Translations under genes and position numbers: made by a program | Notes under the pieces: generated by a model | Told to the model about the DNA's origin: nothing | Database searches by the model: none | Seen by the model: the letters and a program-made list of their open reading frames with translations, nothing else | In this document: positions 11,401-21,424 of the stretch, piece by piece | Layout: each line of letters starts with the position of its first letter | Position numbering within the stretch: position 1 is the stretch's first letter | Source: Catonia carolina | Lineage: Eukaryota > Arthropoda > Insecta > Hemiptera > Achilidae | Direction: 5' to 3' | Assembly (NCBI GenBank): GCA_035578175.1 | Contig: JAQMRL010000003.1 | Coordinates: forward strand, 87,336,469-87,400,468 | DNA: 64,000 nt

Positions 11401-11747
11401 CCTTCACTTTCCGAATGAGGTCGCGGAAATAGTTTTTGGTAGAAATAAAGTCCTAATGAAACTAATGCAGCAGTTTGTAAAAATATTAATGTGATATCTT
11501 GAAATGATTCCCATAACAATTGCATTAATGGTTTTGAAAGTTTCATTGGCAAAACATTCGAACCAAATACAATTTTTCTAGATTTGATATCTGATTCCAA
11601 TCCACTTAAACCTTTAGTTGGGGATGTTTCAAGTCTATTACAGATTCCTTTAACACCTCCATATGAATTTATTCTTTCAATTGCTTCCAAACCACGTAAT
11701 TGCATAAGTTCTGTTAGATCTGTAAGTGTTATTTGATAAGTTGTCAT
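8466..11747 (-). CDS. PMCA: Intronless plasma-membrane Ca2+-transporting ATPase (PMCA) retrogene
   Basis: A single unbroken frame of 1,093 codons encodes a P2B-type ATPase, which exports Ca2+ from cytosol across the plasma membrane. Visible in order: M1/M2 (about 83-138), actuator TGES (211-214), M3/M4 with PEGLP (370-374), phosphorylation site CSDKTGTLT with D413, nucleotide-binding KGA (539-541), MVTGDN (653-658), hinge TGDGTND (742-748), and M5-M10 (about 803-1007). The length matches an insect PMCA. Insect PMCA genes normally have many introns, so complete lack of introns points to a reverse-transcribed copy. Two departures stand out. M6 reads VNLIMNTFASLALATE, with Asn842 where PMCAs have a Ca2+-coordinating Asp (codon AAC). 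The C-terminal calmodulin-binding segment (about 1040-1062) keeps W1043 and TRL but has lost most basic residues. It could still be an expressed pump-like protein. The start is the first ATG of the frame. Confidence 0.93.
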   Translation of the reverse strand: MTTYQITLTDLTELMQLRGLEAIERINSYGGVKGICNRLETSPTKGLSGLESDIKSRKIVFGSNVLPMKLSKPLMQLLWESFQDITLIFLQTAALVSLGLYFYQKLFPRPHSESEGAYGWIEGLAICLSVVVVASVTAFNDYSKERQFRGLQSRVHKDHTFFVIRGGEITNIVVDEVVVGDICLVKYGDVLPADGIVIQSNDLQIDESSITGESDYVNKDSKKNPLVFSGTQIMEGSGKIVITAVGINSQAGNLFTLLGTTIKAHEPEIRKGLRNLSEHSRHETSTDAFSTESTARFGKERSILQAKLTGLLIQISYVGSTMALLTLIVLILNYSISTFVIEKQPWRSDCFNDFVEFFIIAVTVLVVAIPEGLPLAVSLSLAYSVKKMLKDNNLVRHLDSCETMGNATAICSDKTGTLTTNRMTVVQSYFCETRYFVTPEYASIPPEVGYLITHGISINSIYSSQIIPSDNLSGLPTQVGNKTECALLGFVLGLGKDYKAIRDANPEETFAHVYTFNSVRKSMSTVIPYQNGGYRVFTKGASEVVLGKCTYIYNQNGEVVDLTSPMKERMIKEIIEPMACEGLRTILIAHRDFVPDNPMINQVMIRTSIPWEAEDYIINRLTAICILGIEDPVRPEVPEAIKICRRAGITVRMVTGDNINTARSIATKCGILRANQKALVLEGKQFNTLIRDERGIIRQKLIDVIWPSLRVLARSSPTDKYNLVKGIINSKIGSNRQIVAVTGDGTNDAPALKKADVGFAMGIAGTDVAKEASDIILTDDNFSSIVKAVMWGRNVFDSICKFLQFQLTVNIVAVTVAFVGACTIRDSPLKAVQMLWVNLIMNTFASLALATEMPTKALLLRQPYGRTRPLISRTMMKHIVGQALYFLFIIFMLLFAGHNLFCFDSGIGMQRHEPSIHFTMIFNTFVLMTLCNEINARKVNNERNIFRGIFSNMYFLCIWTGTIIGQVIIVECGGQAFKTQPLPLDLWMWCLFLGIGSLLWNQILITIPSAKVPSWNPEEFTGAITTDDAVQMGLYKHDSRMKWVPNLTRLKSQTAMVESIQENMDHCCHQSLASVEAHTKSAIDLHSRCKLHA

Positions 11748-12619
11748 TTTTATTTCGATAAATTGTATTTCATGATCAAACTGTGCTGAACTAAGTAAAA
11801 ATATATACTTTGTAAAACTATTGCAATCTGTGGTATTAATACAAATGATAACATATTTCTATCGCTCTTATGTACATGTTACAAAATATAATTGCTCCAT
11901 ATGACAACGAAGTGGTGTAAATATAAATCCTTTTTATTGGAATTGTATTAAAAAATAAAAAATCTTGTTACCCATGCTTCATGAACATACTAATCCAGTT
12001 TTTATATACTTAACGCTAACATCTCACAAGACTAATTAATCACTTATAGAATGCAATGGCTTCAACCTAGTTAAAGAACATACCAGTTTTATGTCTAAGC
12101 TATGAACAAAATACCGGTGAATGTTTATAACCAGTGATCACAAATAACAATAATTGGTTAGAAGTACATAAATCCAAGTAAATGTTTACAGACATATGCA
12201 ACTGTGAAAGTATCAGCTGTGAATGTAAATACACATTATTATACTCTGTTTCTGCTGTATATGAGTCAGCATAAATTTATTTTTAATTCGCTCAGTTGTT
12301 TTTTTATCAATATTTGTAAATATGAAGGGTGCAGATGCAAAATCGATATTCTCTTCTGATTAAAATTTTACAGGAACTACAAAAATTGACATTTCACAAT
12401 AAAGTAATGGTGAAGATTTGATATTTGTTTCTTGAATGTGTGTGTGCCTAATGAATCAATTTTAGTAAATAAATAATCAAATTATTTGCTATAAAAAATT
12501 TCAAAAAGTAATTTAAATTTAGAAACATATAAGTATAAAAATTCAAGTACACTAAGGAATAGATAGTCCAGTCAATGAAGGCGTACATTAGGTTTTAGTT
12601 GGAACTAATTAGAGGAATT
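11748..12619. other. 5' flank of the Ca2+-ATPase, non-coding
   Basis: AT-rich DNA upstream of the retrogene on its strand. I see no convincing TATA/initiator pair, no CpG-rich stretch and no repeat shared with the window. Any promoter used by the retrogene should lie here. Confidence 0.5.
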
Positions 12620-13180
12620 TCCCATAACAGGCAGGTAGATTGTTAAATTATTTACACTCGATATGCTAGTTCCAGGGCTACAAAAAATAGTTCTGTTTCT
12701 TATCACATGATCAGCCAATTGTATGACTGAAGCATTTAAGAACAGAAGACATAGAGGTGTAAAAAACACTAGTCACAGTTATCTCCTCTGAGAGTAATGA
12801 ATTTCATCATTATACAGCCAGACCCTGTAGTGAATGATTTTTTTTTTATGTCTGACTGTTTTGCAATTTCTGCTTATGCAGGTGGAGAATGATGTATGAA
12901 AATAAGTAATTAAAAAATGCGAGACCTGACCAGGAATCGAACCCGGAACCCCAGCGTAGAAGCCAGTTGCGCTAACCCCTACGCCAACGGGCCGGCATAG
13001 CGGTTGAATGTAGTGAAGGTGTCACTTGCAGGGTGGAAAGTAGATGCTTTTCAGAGGGCCAGGCATGCTGATAAGTATACTTTTCCACTTAGTGAGGAAG
13101 GCATTGGAAAAACAATCTCACTCCTCATTTTACTTAGTAAAGCCTCTAGAGGTTCAAACCAGCCTTTTAGACATACACAA
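12620..13180 (+). repeat. R2 interspersed repeat, copy 2, split by a SINE
   Basis: It has the same landmarks as the copy at 5171. The unit is interrupted at about 12835-13005 by a tRNA-derived SINE, with TGAATG repeated on both sides of the insert. Confidence 0.75.
12835..13005 (-). mobile_element. tRNA-derived SINE S3 (minus)
   Basis: On the plus strand it reads as a T-run, then GTCTGACTGTTTTGC, then GAATCGAACCCGGAACCCC and a complement of box A near 12980. It shares its T-run, TGACTGTTTTGCAA and tRNA-like head with the element at 63590-63765. Confidence 0.7.
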
Positions 13181-13189
13181 AACAAGCTA

Positions 13190-13345
13190 AAATCGTATCA
13201 ACAGCTCAGTTATTAGCGATAACTATGGGTTATGAAACGGTGGGTTTTAAGTATAAATGAAAATTTCCAGACCCTAGCTAGGAATCGAACGTAGAACCTT
13301 CACATTGTAGGCTAGCATGCTTATACCACTACACTACGAAGGTGG
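13190..13345 (-). mobile_element. tRNA-derived SINE S2 (minus)
   Basis: TTTCCAGACCCTAGCTAGG precedes GAATCGAAC (box B complement) and a box A complement near 13330. The same layout occurs at 28885-29057 (minus) and 33030-33185 (plus), whose tails share GTTGCTAATAACCAA. Confidence 0.65.
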
Positions 13346-14296
13346 AAAAGAACAGCAGACAAAAATTTGAATACTGCTCTTTAAAAACTTCACAAAGAAC
13401 ATCCAAAGTCCTAGAAATATAGCTTTATTTCTAACTGCATCCCTAGTTGCAGGTAAGTAGACCATTTCCTTCAAACCCATCACCTTCAAAACTTTACAGT
13501 CAACTTCATGGTGGTTTCGAGGTCTCATAATGTTACTTAAATGGTTTACAAGCAAGCATAGATTTTCTGTGCTACCACGATATAAATTTTCAGCTGTATT
13601 AAACTCTCTTGCAACTTTCCCGTTTCCATATTCATAACATAAAGGATAAGCTTCCTTTAAAGGAAATTTTTTTAAAAAAATAAAGAAGCTTTTCACATTT
13701 ATTATCATTTGAATTAGTCATTTCAGAAAGCTTGTAAGTCAAAATTTTATATTCTTTCTTTAGTTCATTTTAGAACTAACTGAATGTAAACACACCCATC
13801 CCTACAAAAATCCTTAAGTAGTTTGGCTTTCCTTAAGTAATGTATAACACTAAGAAAAGGTTTATCCTTAAGGATATAAAGGGTTTTCCTTCTAAATAAA
13901 AAATGAAAGTGGATGTTCTTTTGAAGCTTAAGCTCTACTTTCTAGTGGAAGAAGCCACAAAAATCTTTTTAAGGTGTATAACTACTGTTTCTGAAAACAA
14001 TGAAGAACGTGAATAGCCTGGAAAATCAACACTTTTCTTTCTTAAAGTTAAGAATTTCAATTTTTATTATTTCAGAAAGCTATTTTAAGTCATAATGTAA
14101 ACTACTGAAATAAATAAATGAATTCTATTGAACAACACAATTTTCTTCTGGTCTAACAACGTATTTTACAGAAAACAATTTATTTCAGGAACACCGTAAG
14201 TCTAAATTTTCAATATTTTTAAACAAGTGGCTTGTCTTTAAAACGTCCAAAGTATATTTTATGTAAACGGGGACATCCCTCTGTACAATTTATATT
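13346..14296. other. Non-coding; one unrecognised 124-codon frame
   Basis: A minus-strand frame at 13334-13708 contains a stretch beginning YRGSTENLCLLVNHLSNI. I do not recognise it, and its 3' end runs into the SINE, so it is at most a gene fragment. The rest is AT-rich with CCTTAAG-containing inverted motifs near 13815-13885 and no clear feature. Confidence 0.4.
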
Positions 14297-15555
14297 TTTA
14301 CTTTCTCTTGCCTATATGAATATATAGGAAGGAAAGTATTGTTTTCATGTCGATTTTTCAAAATAGAGTTTTCACCGGATCTATACGTTTTCAGACCCCC
14401 TGAACCCAAAAAACATGTTTTTAGCGATTGGTCTGTGTGTGTGTGTGTGTGTATACAAAATATATCAAGAACGGAACATCCTACCAACTTGAAACTTAAG
14501 TTACATACCACTACCGGATCCGACACGAACATTTTCATCAAAATCGGTCAACCGGAAGTAGTAGTTTATTCGTGTAATTTTTCACTTTTTTGCGATTTTC
14601 TCAAAAACTGGTCCTACGATTTTTTTTAAAATCGCCTGGTTTACTACATTTTTTTATTCTCTACAAGAAAGAGTAGGTGTTATGTTTGCTGAAATTCTGG
14701 GTGAGGCTGTTTTCACGTAAAAACAAAATTTTTTTTAAATTACGGCTTTAATATGCAATTTAGCGAAAAAATTTATATAATAAAAGTTTTAGAGAATTTA
14801 AAAACCTACAACTTTTATTTCAAACAATTTTTTGTATAACGCTTAGTTTAGCAGTAATTAGCAATTTTCTGTTTTTTTCTCACGAAAACGTGAAAAATCG
14901 ATTTTTTTAAGATTTCGGCCTTGGTATGCATTTTATTATAAAAGTGTATATAATCAAATTTATAGAAAATTAAAAGATCTGCAACTTTTTATTTAGAGTA
15001 TTTTTCTCTACAGAGCCTAGTTTAGCGTGAAAGAGTGATTTTCTGTACTTTTAAGCCAAACTGAGGTTGATTTTCACTTTGTCTTTCACTCATGATTAAA
15101 ATTAGGTTATGTTTATTTTTTTTTCCTAATTTGTGTACGTTGCAATCTGTTCAATTCAGAACAATAAGCAACCCCATGACCCAATGAGATGAGGATGATG
15201 TGTATGACGTGTAAATGAGGTGTAGTCTTGTACAGACCCAGGCCGACCATTCCTGAGAGAGTATGGTTAATTAAACCCCAACCATCAAAGTACACCGGTA
15301 ACCACTGTCTAGTATTCAAATCCGTATAAAAGTAACTACCTTTACTAGGATTTGAACCACGAATCTTCGTCTCCGAAAATCAGCTGTTAAACAGCTGATT
15401 TTGGCGACGACTTTACCTCTAGACCAACCCGGTGGGTTATGTTTATTGAGGTTAGTTTTTTGTTTATTTCTAATGTTTTATTACTAATATTAGGTTTATT
15501 GTTAATTATTTATATTGGCAAGAGAAAGTTGTGTGAGTGTTTCACACCAGATTTT
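14297..15555 (+). repeat. R1 repeat containing a nested SINE
   Basis: A full R1 copy with both termini and a long (TG)n tract at about 14432. It is split by an S1 SINE at 15118-15434. Confidence 0.85.
15118..15434 (-). mobile_element. SINE S1 (minus) nested in R1
   Basis: The tRNA-like head is at 15434. The 13-bp target duplication GGTTATGTTTATT is perfect at 15105-15117 and 15435-15447. Removing the SINE restores the R1 consensus. Confidence 0.92.
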
Positions 15556-15737
15556 TTAATATTTTTTTTATTGAAACAATAAATTAATAAGTTTTTTTAA
15601 CTTTTCCAGAAGTTAGTTTTTTGACTTATCGGCTTTCTGAAATGACCGATTCAGTTACCATCCTTGATAAAAAGAAAACTAATCATTCACGCAACTGTTA
15701 ACTATTGCACTAAATAAAACTTATCCTTACGTAATTA

Positions 15738-16035
15738 ACCCACCGGGTTGGTCTAGAGGTAAAGTCGTCGCCAAAATCAGCTGATTTTCGGAGACGAAGG
15801 TTCCTGGTTCAAATCCTAGTAAAGGTAGTTACTTTTATACGGATTTAAGTGTTAGACAGTGGTTACCGGTGTACTTTGATGGTTGGGGTTCAATTAACCA
15901 TACTCTCTCAGGAATGGTCGGCCTGAGTTTGTACAAGACTACACCTCATTTACACGTCATACATATCATCCTCATTTCATTGGGTCATGGGGTTGCTTAT
16001 TGTTCTGAATTGAACAGATTGCAATGTACACACAT
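15738..16035 (+). mobile_element. SINE S1 (plus)
   Basis: The head carries GGTTGGTCTAGAGGTAAAG (box A) and GGTTCAAATCC (box B), with the S1 body to GCAATGTACACACATT. It lies only 300 bp from the inverted copy nested in R1. Confidence 0.88.
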
Positions 16036-16840
16036 TAAGGTCAACCCAGAAAATGAAAATCAAAACTACTGGCTATAATTTATCATTATATATTTTTAAT
16101 GAAAGAGTAATTTACTAGTAATGATCTTTTACTTGACCAGACCAAAAACTTAATTACAGCCCCTAATACAAGGTTGGGGGTGGAAAAGCGGGCTTCTACG
16201 GGGAATCGAATATCTCAGGAACCAAAAAAGACATCAACATGATTCTTATACAAAAAAGTACAGAAAATTTCTGTCTATTATTTGTCGTATGCTCTTGTAT
16301 TTATTTTTTCTTACAATAAATTAATTGAGAAAACCCATATTTTCAAAAACATTTATTTTATGTATTCACAAATTATTTTATAACAAAGTCCTTATAAAGT
16401 TTTTTGTAATAACCATTCGACAGATAATAGAGCATGAAATTATGAACATTTGAAAAAAACAATTCATCCAAATATCTCCAATACAAACCAAAATATTTAA
16501 TTCCCAAGAATGTATAATCATGCAAAAACACATTTCCGGAAAACTTAAAAGTTAAAGGTATAATTTCACTCGCCTTGCTAGCAAGCTTTATATTAAACAG
16601 ACGTTCTTGTTACTTTTTGTCAACATACAGACAAAGTAATACATGCTATGATTCAGAAAATTTTAAACTTCAAATAAGTGAAAAAAAATTGTAATTTAAA
16701 AACAATCATCTTGAGTTGACTACCCCCTTAAGGAATATGTAATTGTAATGACCTTGAAAAATGCACAAAACAAGTTTTCCTGATGAGGAGGGAGGAGTAG
16801 CTGCAGCCTATTCGATTGTAATACGCACCCTAACTTTTAA
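16036..16840. other. Non-coding, no feature recognised
   Basis: AT-rich spacer between a SINE and a minus-strand R1 copy. No coding frame or shared repeat. Confidence 0.55.
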
Positions 16841-17467
16841 AAATCTGGTGTGAAACACTCACACAACTTTCTCTTGCCAGTGCAAATAATTAACAATAAA
16901 CCTAACATTAGTAATAAAACATAAGAAATAAACAAAAAACTAACCTCAATAAACATAACCTAATTTTAATCATGAGTGAAAGACGCAAAACGAAAATCAA
17001 CCTCAGTTTGGCTTAGAAATACGGAAAATCACTCTTTCTCTCTAAACTAGGCTCTGTAGAGAAAAATGCTCTAAATAAAAGTTGTAGATCTTTTAATTTT
17101 CTATAAATTTAATTATATACACTTTTGTCGTAAAATGCATACTAAGGCCGAAATGTTAAAAAAATCGATTTTTCTCACGTTTTCGTGAGAAAAAACAGAA
17201 AATCACAAATTACCGCTAAACTAAGCGTTATACAAAAAAATGTTTGAAATAAAAGTTGTAGAATTTTAAATTCTCTACAACTTTTATTATATAAATGTTT
17301 GCTCTAAATTGCATATTAAAACCGTAATCTTCAAAAAACAATGTTTTTACGTAAAAACAGCCTCACCCAGAATTTCAGCAAACATGACGCCTACCCTATC
17401 TTGTAGAGAATAAAAAACTGAATAAACCAGGCAAGAGAAAATACTCCTAGGCAAGAGAAAGTAAAAA
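16841..17467 (-). repeat. R1 repeat (minus), partial
   Basis: It begins with AAATCTGGTGTGAAACACTC and runs through the reversed R1 body. It stops after CCTACCCTATCTTGTAGAG and lacks the (TG)n half. GGCAAGAGAAA occurs twice at its end. Confidence 0.8.
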
Positions 17468-17876
17468 TTGCTATATTCAAGAAGACAAGTTTGTATAATT
17501 TGATAAATATAATTTTTAAAGCGGTCCAACATCTTGGAGTTACTAAATTAAAATTAATTTGATTGTAGAGAAAGATTAATTTTTAAATAAAAAACCAAAC
17601 AAATTAAGTTGTATTTTCAATTAACAATTTTTTTATTCCTAGGGTCTGACTGATGTCATCCTGCTAAAATAATTGTTTTATTGTAATTAAGTACAAAGTT
17701 CATTGTTTATTTTTTTACAGTTGTAAAAAAATTCTTCATAGATGTAATGATATACTTCATTAATAATTTTCTAGTAGAAAATATGGTGCTACATATTTAA
17801 AAGCGCCATCTAATAAAACTTCCTCCTGTAAAAAAAAAATAAAAATTGTTATACTGTTTGAATAGAACCAGGAATA
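17468..17876. other. Non-coding spacer
   Basis: AT-rich with nothing recognised. It ends at the boundary of the hairpin element. Confidence 0.5.
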
Positions 17877-18908
17877 GTCCAGGCTGTGAGCTCGCTCCCG
17901 TTAGCAAAATTATTCGGACTCGGTTTCTTTGCACTATCTTATTCAAAATTGGTCCCTTATAACCAATCCGCAAGAAACCACGGGCCACCGTGGTCGAGAA
18001 ATTTTTTAAAACAATTTTTTTTAAACAAATTGCAAAAATTGGTTTTTTGGCCGCGGACAAAATTTTTTCAGTTTTTTGGATCATTCTGAACAATAAAAGT
18101 CCTTAGTAACTTTTCTCTATAGTTAATAGTTTTCGAGTTATAAGCAATTTAAAATTTGAAAAACGTAAAATCAACCATTTTCAATCCTCTATATCTCAGT
18201 TAAAAAACATTATTTTTTAAGTTAGAAAGTGCTTAAAGCAAAGTTTAAATATCCTTATACAAGATTCTGATGTCTTTTTTGAAATTATTTTATTGCAAAA
18301 CCTTTGTTTTAAACAGTTAACAATGCGCGTGCGGCGCGTACAACAATTAATTAGGTATAACTTCAAGCGTCGGCGAAAAATCCATCGGGTACGTATACAC
18401 AGCGTTAGTGCGAGAGAGACGCAACATGCAGCGCGTGGTCGCGGTACGCGCCGCGCGCGCATTGTTAACTGTTTAAAACAAAGGTTTTGCAATAAAATAA
18501 TTTCAAAAAAGACATCAGAATCTTGTATAAGGATATTTAAACTTTACTTTAAGCAATTTCTAACTTAAAAAATAATGTTTTTTAACTGAGATATAGAGGA
18601 TTGAAAATGGTTGATTTTACGTTTTTCAAATTTTAAATTGCTTATAACTCGAAAACTATTAACTATAGAGAAAAGTTACTAAGGACTTTTATTGTTCAGA
18701 ATGATCCAAAAAACCTGAAAAAATTTTGTCCGCGGCCAAAAAACCAATTTTTGCAATTTGTTTAAAAAAAATTGTTTAAAAAATTTCTCGACCACGGTGG
18801 CCCGTGGTTTCTTGCGGATTGGTTATAAGGGACCAATTTTGAATAAGATAGTGCAAAGAAACCGAGTCCGAATAATTTTGCTAACGGGAGCGAGCTCACA
18901 GCCTGGAC
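17877..18908. mobile_element. 1-kb near-perfect hairpin (foldback) MITE
   Basis: Two arms of about 464 bp (17877-18340 and 18445-18908) are almost exact reverse complements around a 104-bp CpG-rich loop. The ends read GTCCAGGCTGTGAGCTC and GAGCTCACAGCCTGGAC, flanked by TA on both sides (17875-17876 and 18909-18910), as for a Tc1/mariner-type insertion. Open frames occur as mirror images in the arms, so they are artefacts of the palindrome. A transcript through it would be a very long double-stranded RNA. Confidence 0.88.
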
Positions 18909-18910
18909 TA

Positions 18911-19321
18911 GAAGGGTTATCAAAGTTTTGTTATCATTTTTCTACAGTTTTGCCTTTAAGGGATCACTGTTATTTTTGCATTAGTTTAACCACGAGACCT
19001 GTAATTTCAAGAAAACTTAAACAAATGTTAAAATTATTTTTTTAAATTTCTAGCATATGATAAAAAAGTCTTTAGTCATTTAATATTTCAATGCTGATCA
19101 AATTAGTTTGTTATTTTTCCCCCTAAATCAGTACACAAAAATAAAACAAATTTGACTGTTTTATAATGAAGTAAAATATATTTACCGGAATTTAGCAGAA
19201 TTAAAAAAAACTTTTATGGACATAGCTAATATGCATAACACAAATGAGAGTTCTAAGTGTTGTTTGGTCAAACATACCCAAAAATGTCTTTCCGAGACTG
19301 AATACTCTTAAAGTAGGTGTA
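18911..19321. other. Non-coding spacer
   Basis: AT-rich sequence between the hairpin element and the next R1 copy. No feature recognised. Confidence 0.5.
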
Positions 19322-20293
19322 TTACTTTCTCTTGCCTATATGAATATATAGGAAGGAAAGTATTGTTTTCATGTCGATTTTTCGAAATCGAGTTTTCACC
19401 GGATCTATACGTTTTCAGACCCCCTGAACTCAAAAAACATGTTTTTAGCGATTGGTCTGTGTGTCTGTGTGTGTGTGTGTGTGTCTGTGTGTCTGTGTGT
19501 CTGTGTGTGAACAGAATATCTCAAGAACGGAACATCGTACGAACTTGAAACTTGAAACTTAAGTTACATACCACTACCGGACGCGACACGAACATTTTCA
19601 TCAAAATCGGTCAACCGGAAGTAGTAGTTTATTCGTATAATTTTTCAGTTTTTTGCGATTTTCTCAAAAACTGGTCCTACGATTTTTTTTAAAATCGCCT
19701 ATTTTACTCAATTTTTTATTCTCTACAAGATAGGGTAAGCGTCATGTTTGCTGAAATTCTCGGTGAGGCTGTTTTCACGTAAAAACGTTGTTTTTTTTTT
19801 AAGATTACGGCTTTAATATAAATTTTAGCGCAAAAACTTATATAATAAAAGTTGTAGAGAATTTAAAAACCTACAACTTCTGTTTCAAACATTTTTTTGT
19901 ATAACGCTTAGTTTAGCGGTAATTTGCGATTTTCTGTTCTTTTTCTCACGAAAACGTGTGAAAAATCGATTTTTTTAAGATTTTGGCCTTAGAATGCATT
20001 TTACGACAAAAGTGTATATAATTAAATTTATAGAAAATTAAAAGATCTACAACTTTTATTCAGAGCATTTTTCTCTACAGAGCCTAGTTTAGAGAGAAAG
20101 AGTGATTTTCCGTATTTCTAAGCCAAACTGAGGTTGATTTTCATTTTGCGTCTTTCACTCATGATTAAAATTAGGTTATGTTTTTGAGGTTAGTTTTTGT
20201 TTATTTCTAATATTTTATTAATAATGTTAGGTTTATTATTAATTATTTTCATTGGCAAGAGAAAGTTGTGTGAGTGTTTTCACACCAGATTTT
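19322..20293 (+). repeat. R1 repeat, full length, with long (TG)n tract
   Basis: Both termini are present (TACTTTCTCTTGCC and TCACACCAGATTTTT). The internal TG/CTGTG microsatellite (about 19457-19509) is the longest of any R1 copy here. Confidence 0.87.
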
Positions 20294-20727
20294 TAAATAT
20301 GTGTATACGCTGATTAAAAAGTAACTACAAAATACTTTCAAAAGTATTTAGATATAAAATACTTTTAAAAATATTTTTATAAATTAAACTGTAGGTCTAC
20401 ATCATATAATTATCATGACTGATGTTTTTAAGTATTGATCAATGAATGTATAAAAACGTTAGGCCTATACTTTATTTTCATTCTTTTTCATAAATAAATG
20501 TGGTTACAAATTATACGAATTACCTCTGATCTGTATGACGAAACAAGAGAACTTTAAAAGTAAACATTTTTATTTTAATGATTAGTCATCTAATATTTGT
20601 TTAGTCACTCATTATTTCACAATTGAATTGGATGATGACTTATCCGAACCCATAAATCTCTCTCCACATTTTTGATAAATAACATGTCGTTATACATTGG
20701 TATTATACTACCAATTCGCTTTTGACA
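20294..20727. other. Non-coding spacer
   Basis: AT-rich. I searched its minus strand for a last exon of the annexin-like gene and found nothing convincing. Confidence 0.45.
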
Positions 20728-20952
20728 TCATATTGTCTCGCAAAAGGGACAAGATTTGAGTCTGTAAAAGAGAAAGTGGCATGTGTCCTTAAGGAGCTGA
20801 CAGAAGATGACTTCCAGCACTGTTTCCAACAATGGAAAATTCGCATGGAGCGTTGTAGGGACAGAGAAGGAGTGTATATTGAAGGTGCAATAAGTGATTA
20901 TGTGGAAACTGAAAATTTTTACGTTGTCTCATTATTTAATAGCCACACCTCG
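20728..20952 (+). pseudogene. Mariner transposase 3' fragment (family M1)
   Basis: A 5'-truncated piece encoding KGTRFESVKEKVACVLKEL and the typical mariner C-terminal FQQWKIRMERC pattern. It runs into the right terminal repeat AATAGCCACACCTCG. It belongs to the same family as the foldback element at 33278-34210. Confidence 0.8.
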
Positions 20953-21376
20953 ATATTTATTATCACTTGTAAATATTTCCAATACATACAAATCCGCTTC
21001 TATTTTTCCAAAATTATGTCCTGATTCTTCACATGTTTTACTTCTGTTTGTTTACCATTACTGTATTAAACATTGCTCATAACCACTTTTTTGAGTGATT
21101 ATGCTTACATAACAACCTTGGCTTGTGGGTAGGTAATGATCATAGAGTAATAAAGCTTTATTACTCTATGGTAATGATTAAGATATGAGGTGATTATGTA
21201 CTTATCATAGAGTAAGAAAGCCTTCTTACTTACTCTTTGGTACTTATGAAAAATGTTAGACCTGACACCAGGAATCTATATATATTATCTATGCCAGGAG
21301 TCCAACCCAGACTTCCACGGCCATTAAAATAATACATTTAGAAAATTTACCTGCAGTTGTTAGTTGTTATTTTATA

Positions 21377-21421
<45 letters not shown>

Positions 21422-21424
21422 ATT
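20953..21424. repeat. Palindrome and (GT)n microsatellite in non-coding DNA
   Basis: CATAGAGTAATAAAG and its exact reverse complement form a perfect 30-bp palindrome at 21141-21170. A related imperfect one follows near 21197-21240. A decayed tRNA-like SINE piece (AGACCTGACACCAGGAATC) is near 21260 and a (GT)n run spans about 21379-21414. Confidence 0.65.

Noticed and set aside
13334..13708. 124-codon minus-strand frame
   Set aside because: No family recognised, overlaps a SINE at its 3' end, and has no splice context. Mentioned only in the spacer entry.
14290..14629. Frames such as MFSCRFFEIEFSPDLYVF and its relatives at 19363, 35093 and 54474
   Set aside because: They recur because R1 recurs. 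They are broken differently by the (TG)n tract in each copy and have no start context or domain.
18217..18568. Mirror-image frames starting MQNLCFKQLTMR on both strands
   Set aside because: Produced by the palindrome arms, not by a gene.
20600..20700. Possible last exon of gene A (RDLWVRISHHP...)
   Set aside because: The acceptor would be GGAG without a pyrimidine tract, and the peptide does not look like an annexin C-terminus.
21379..21414. (GT)n tract as a CRISPR-like or regulatory repeat
   Set aside because: A simple dinucleotide microsatellite without spacers.
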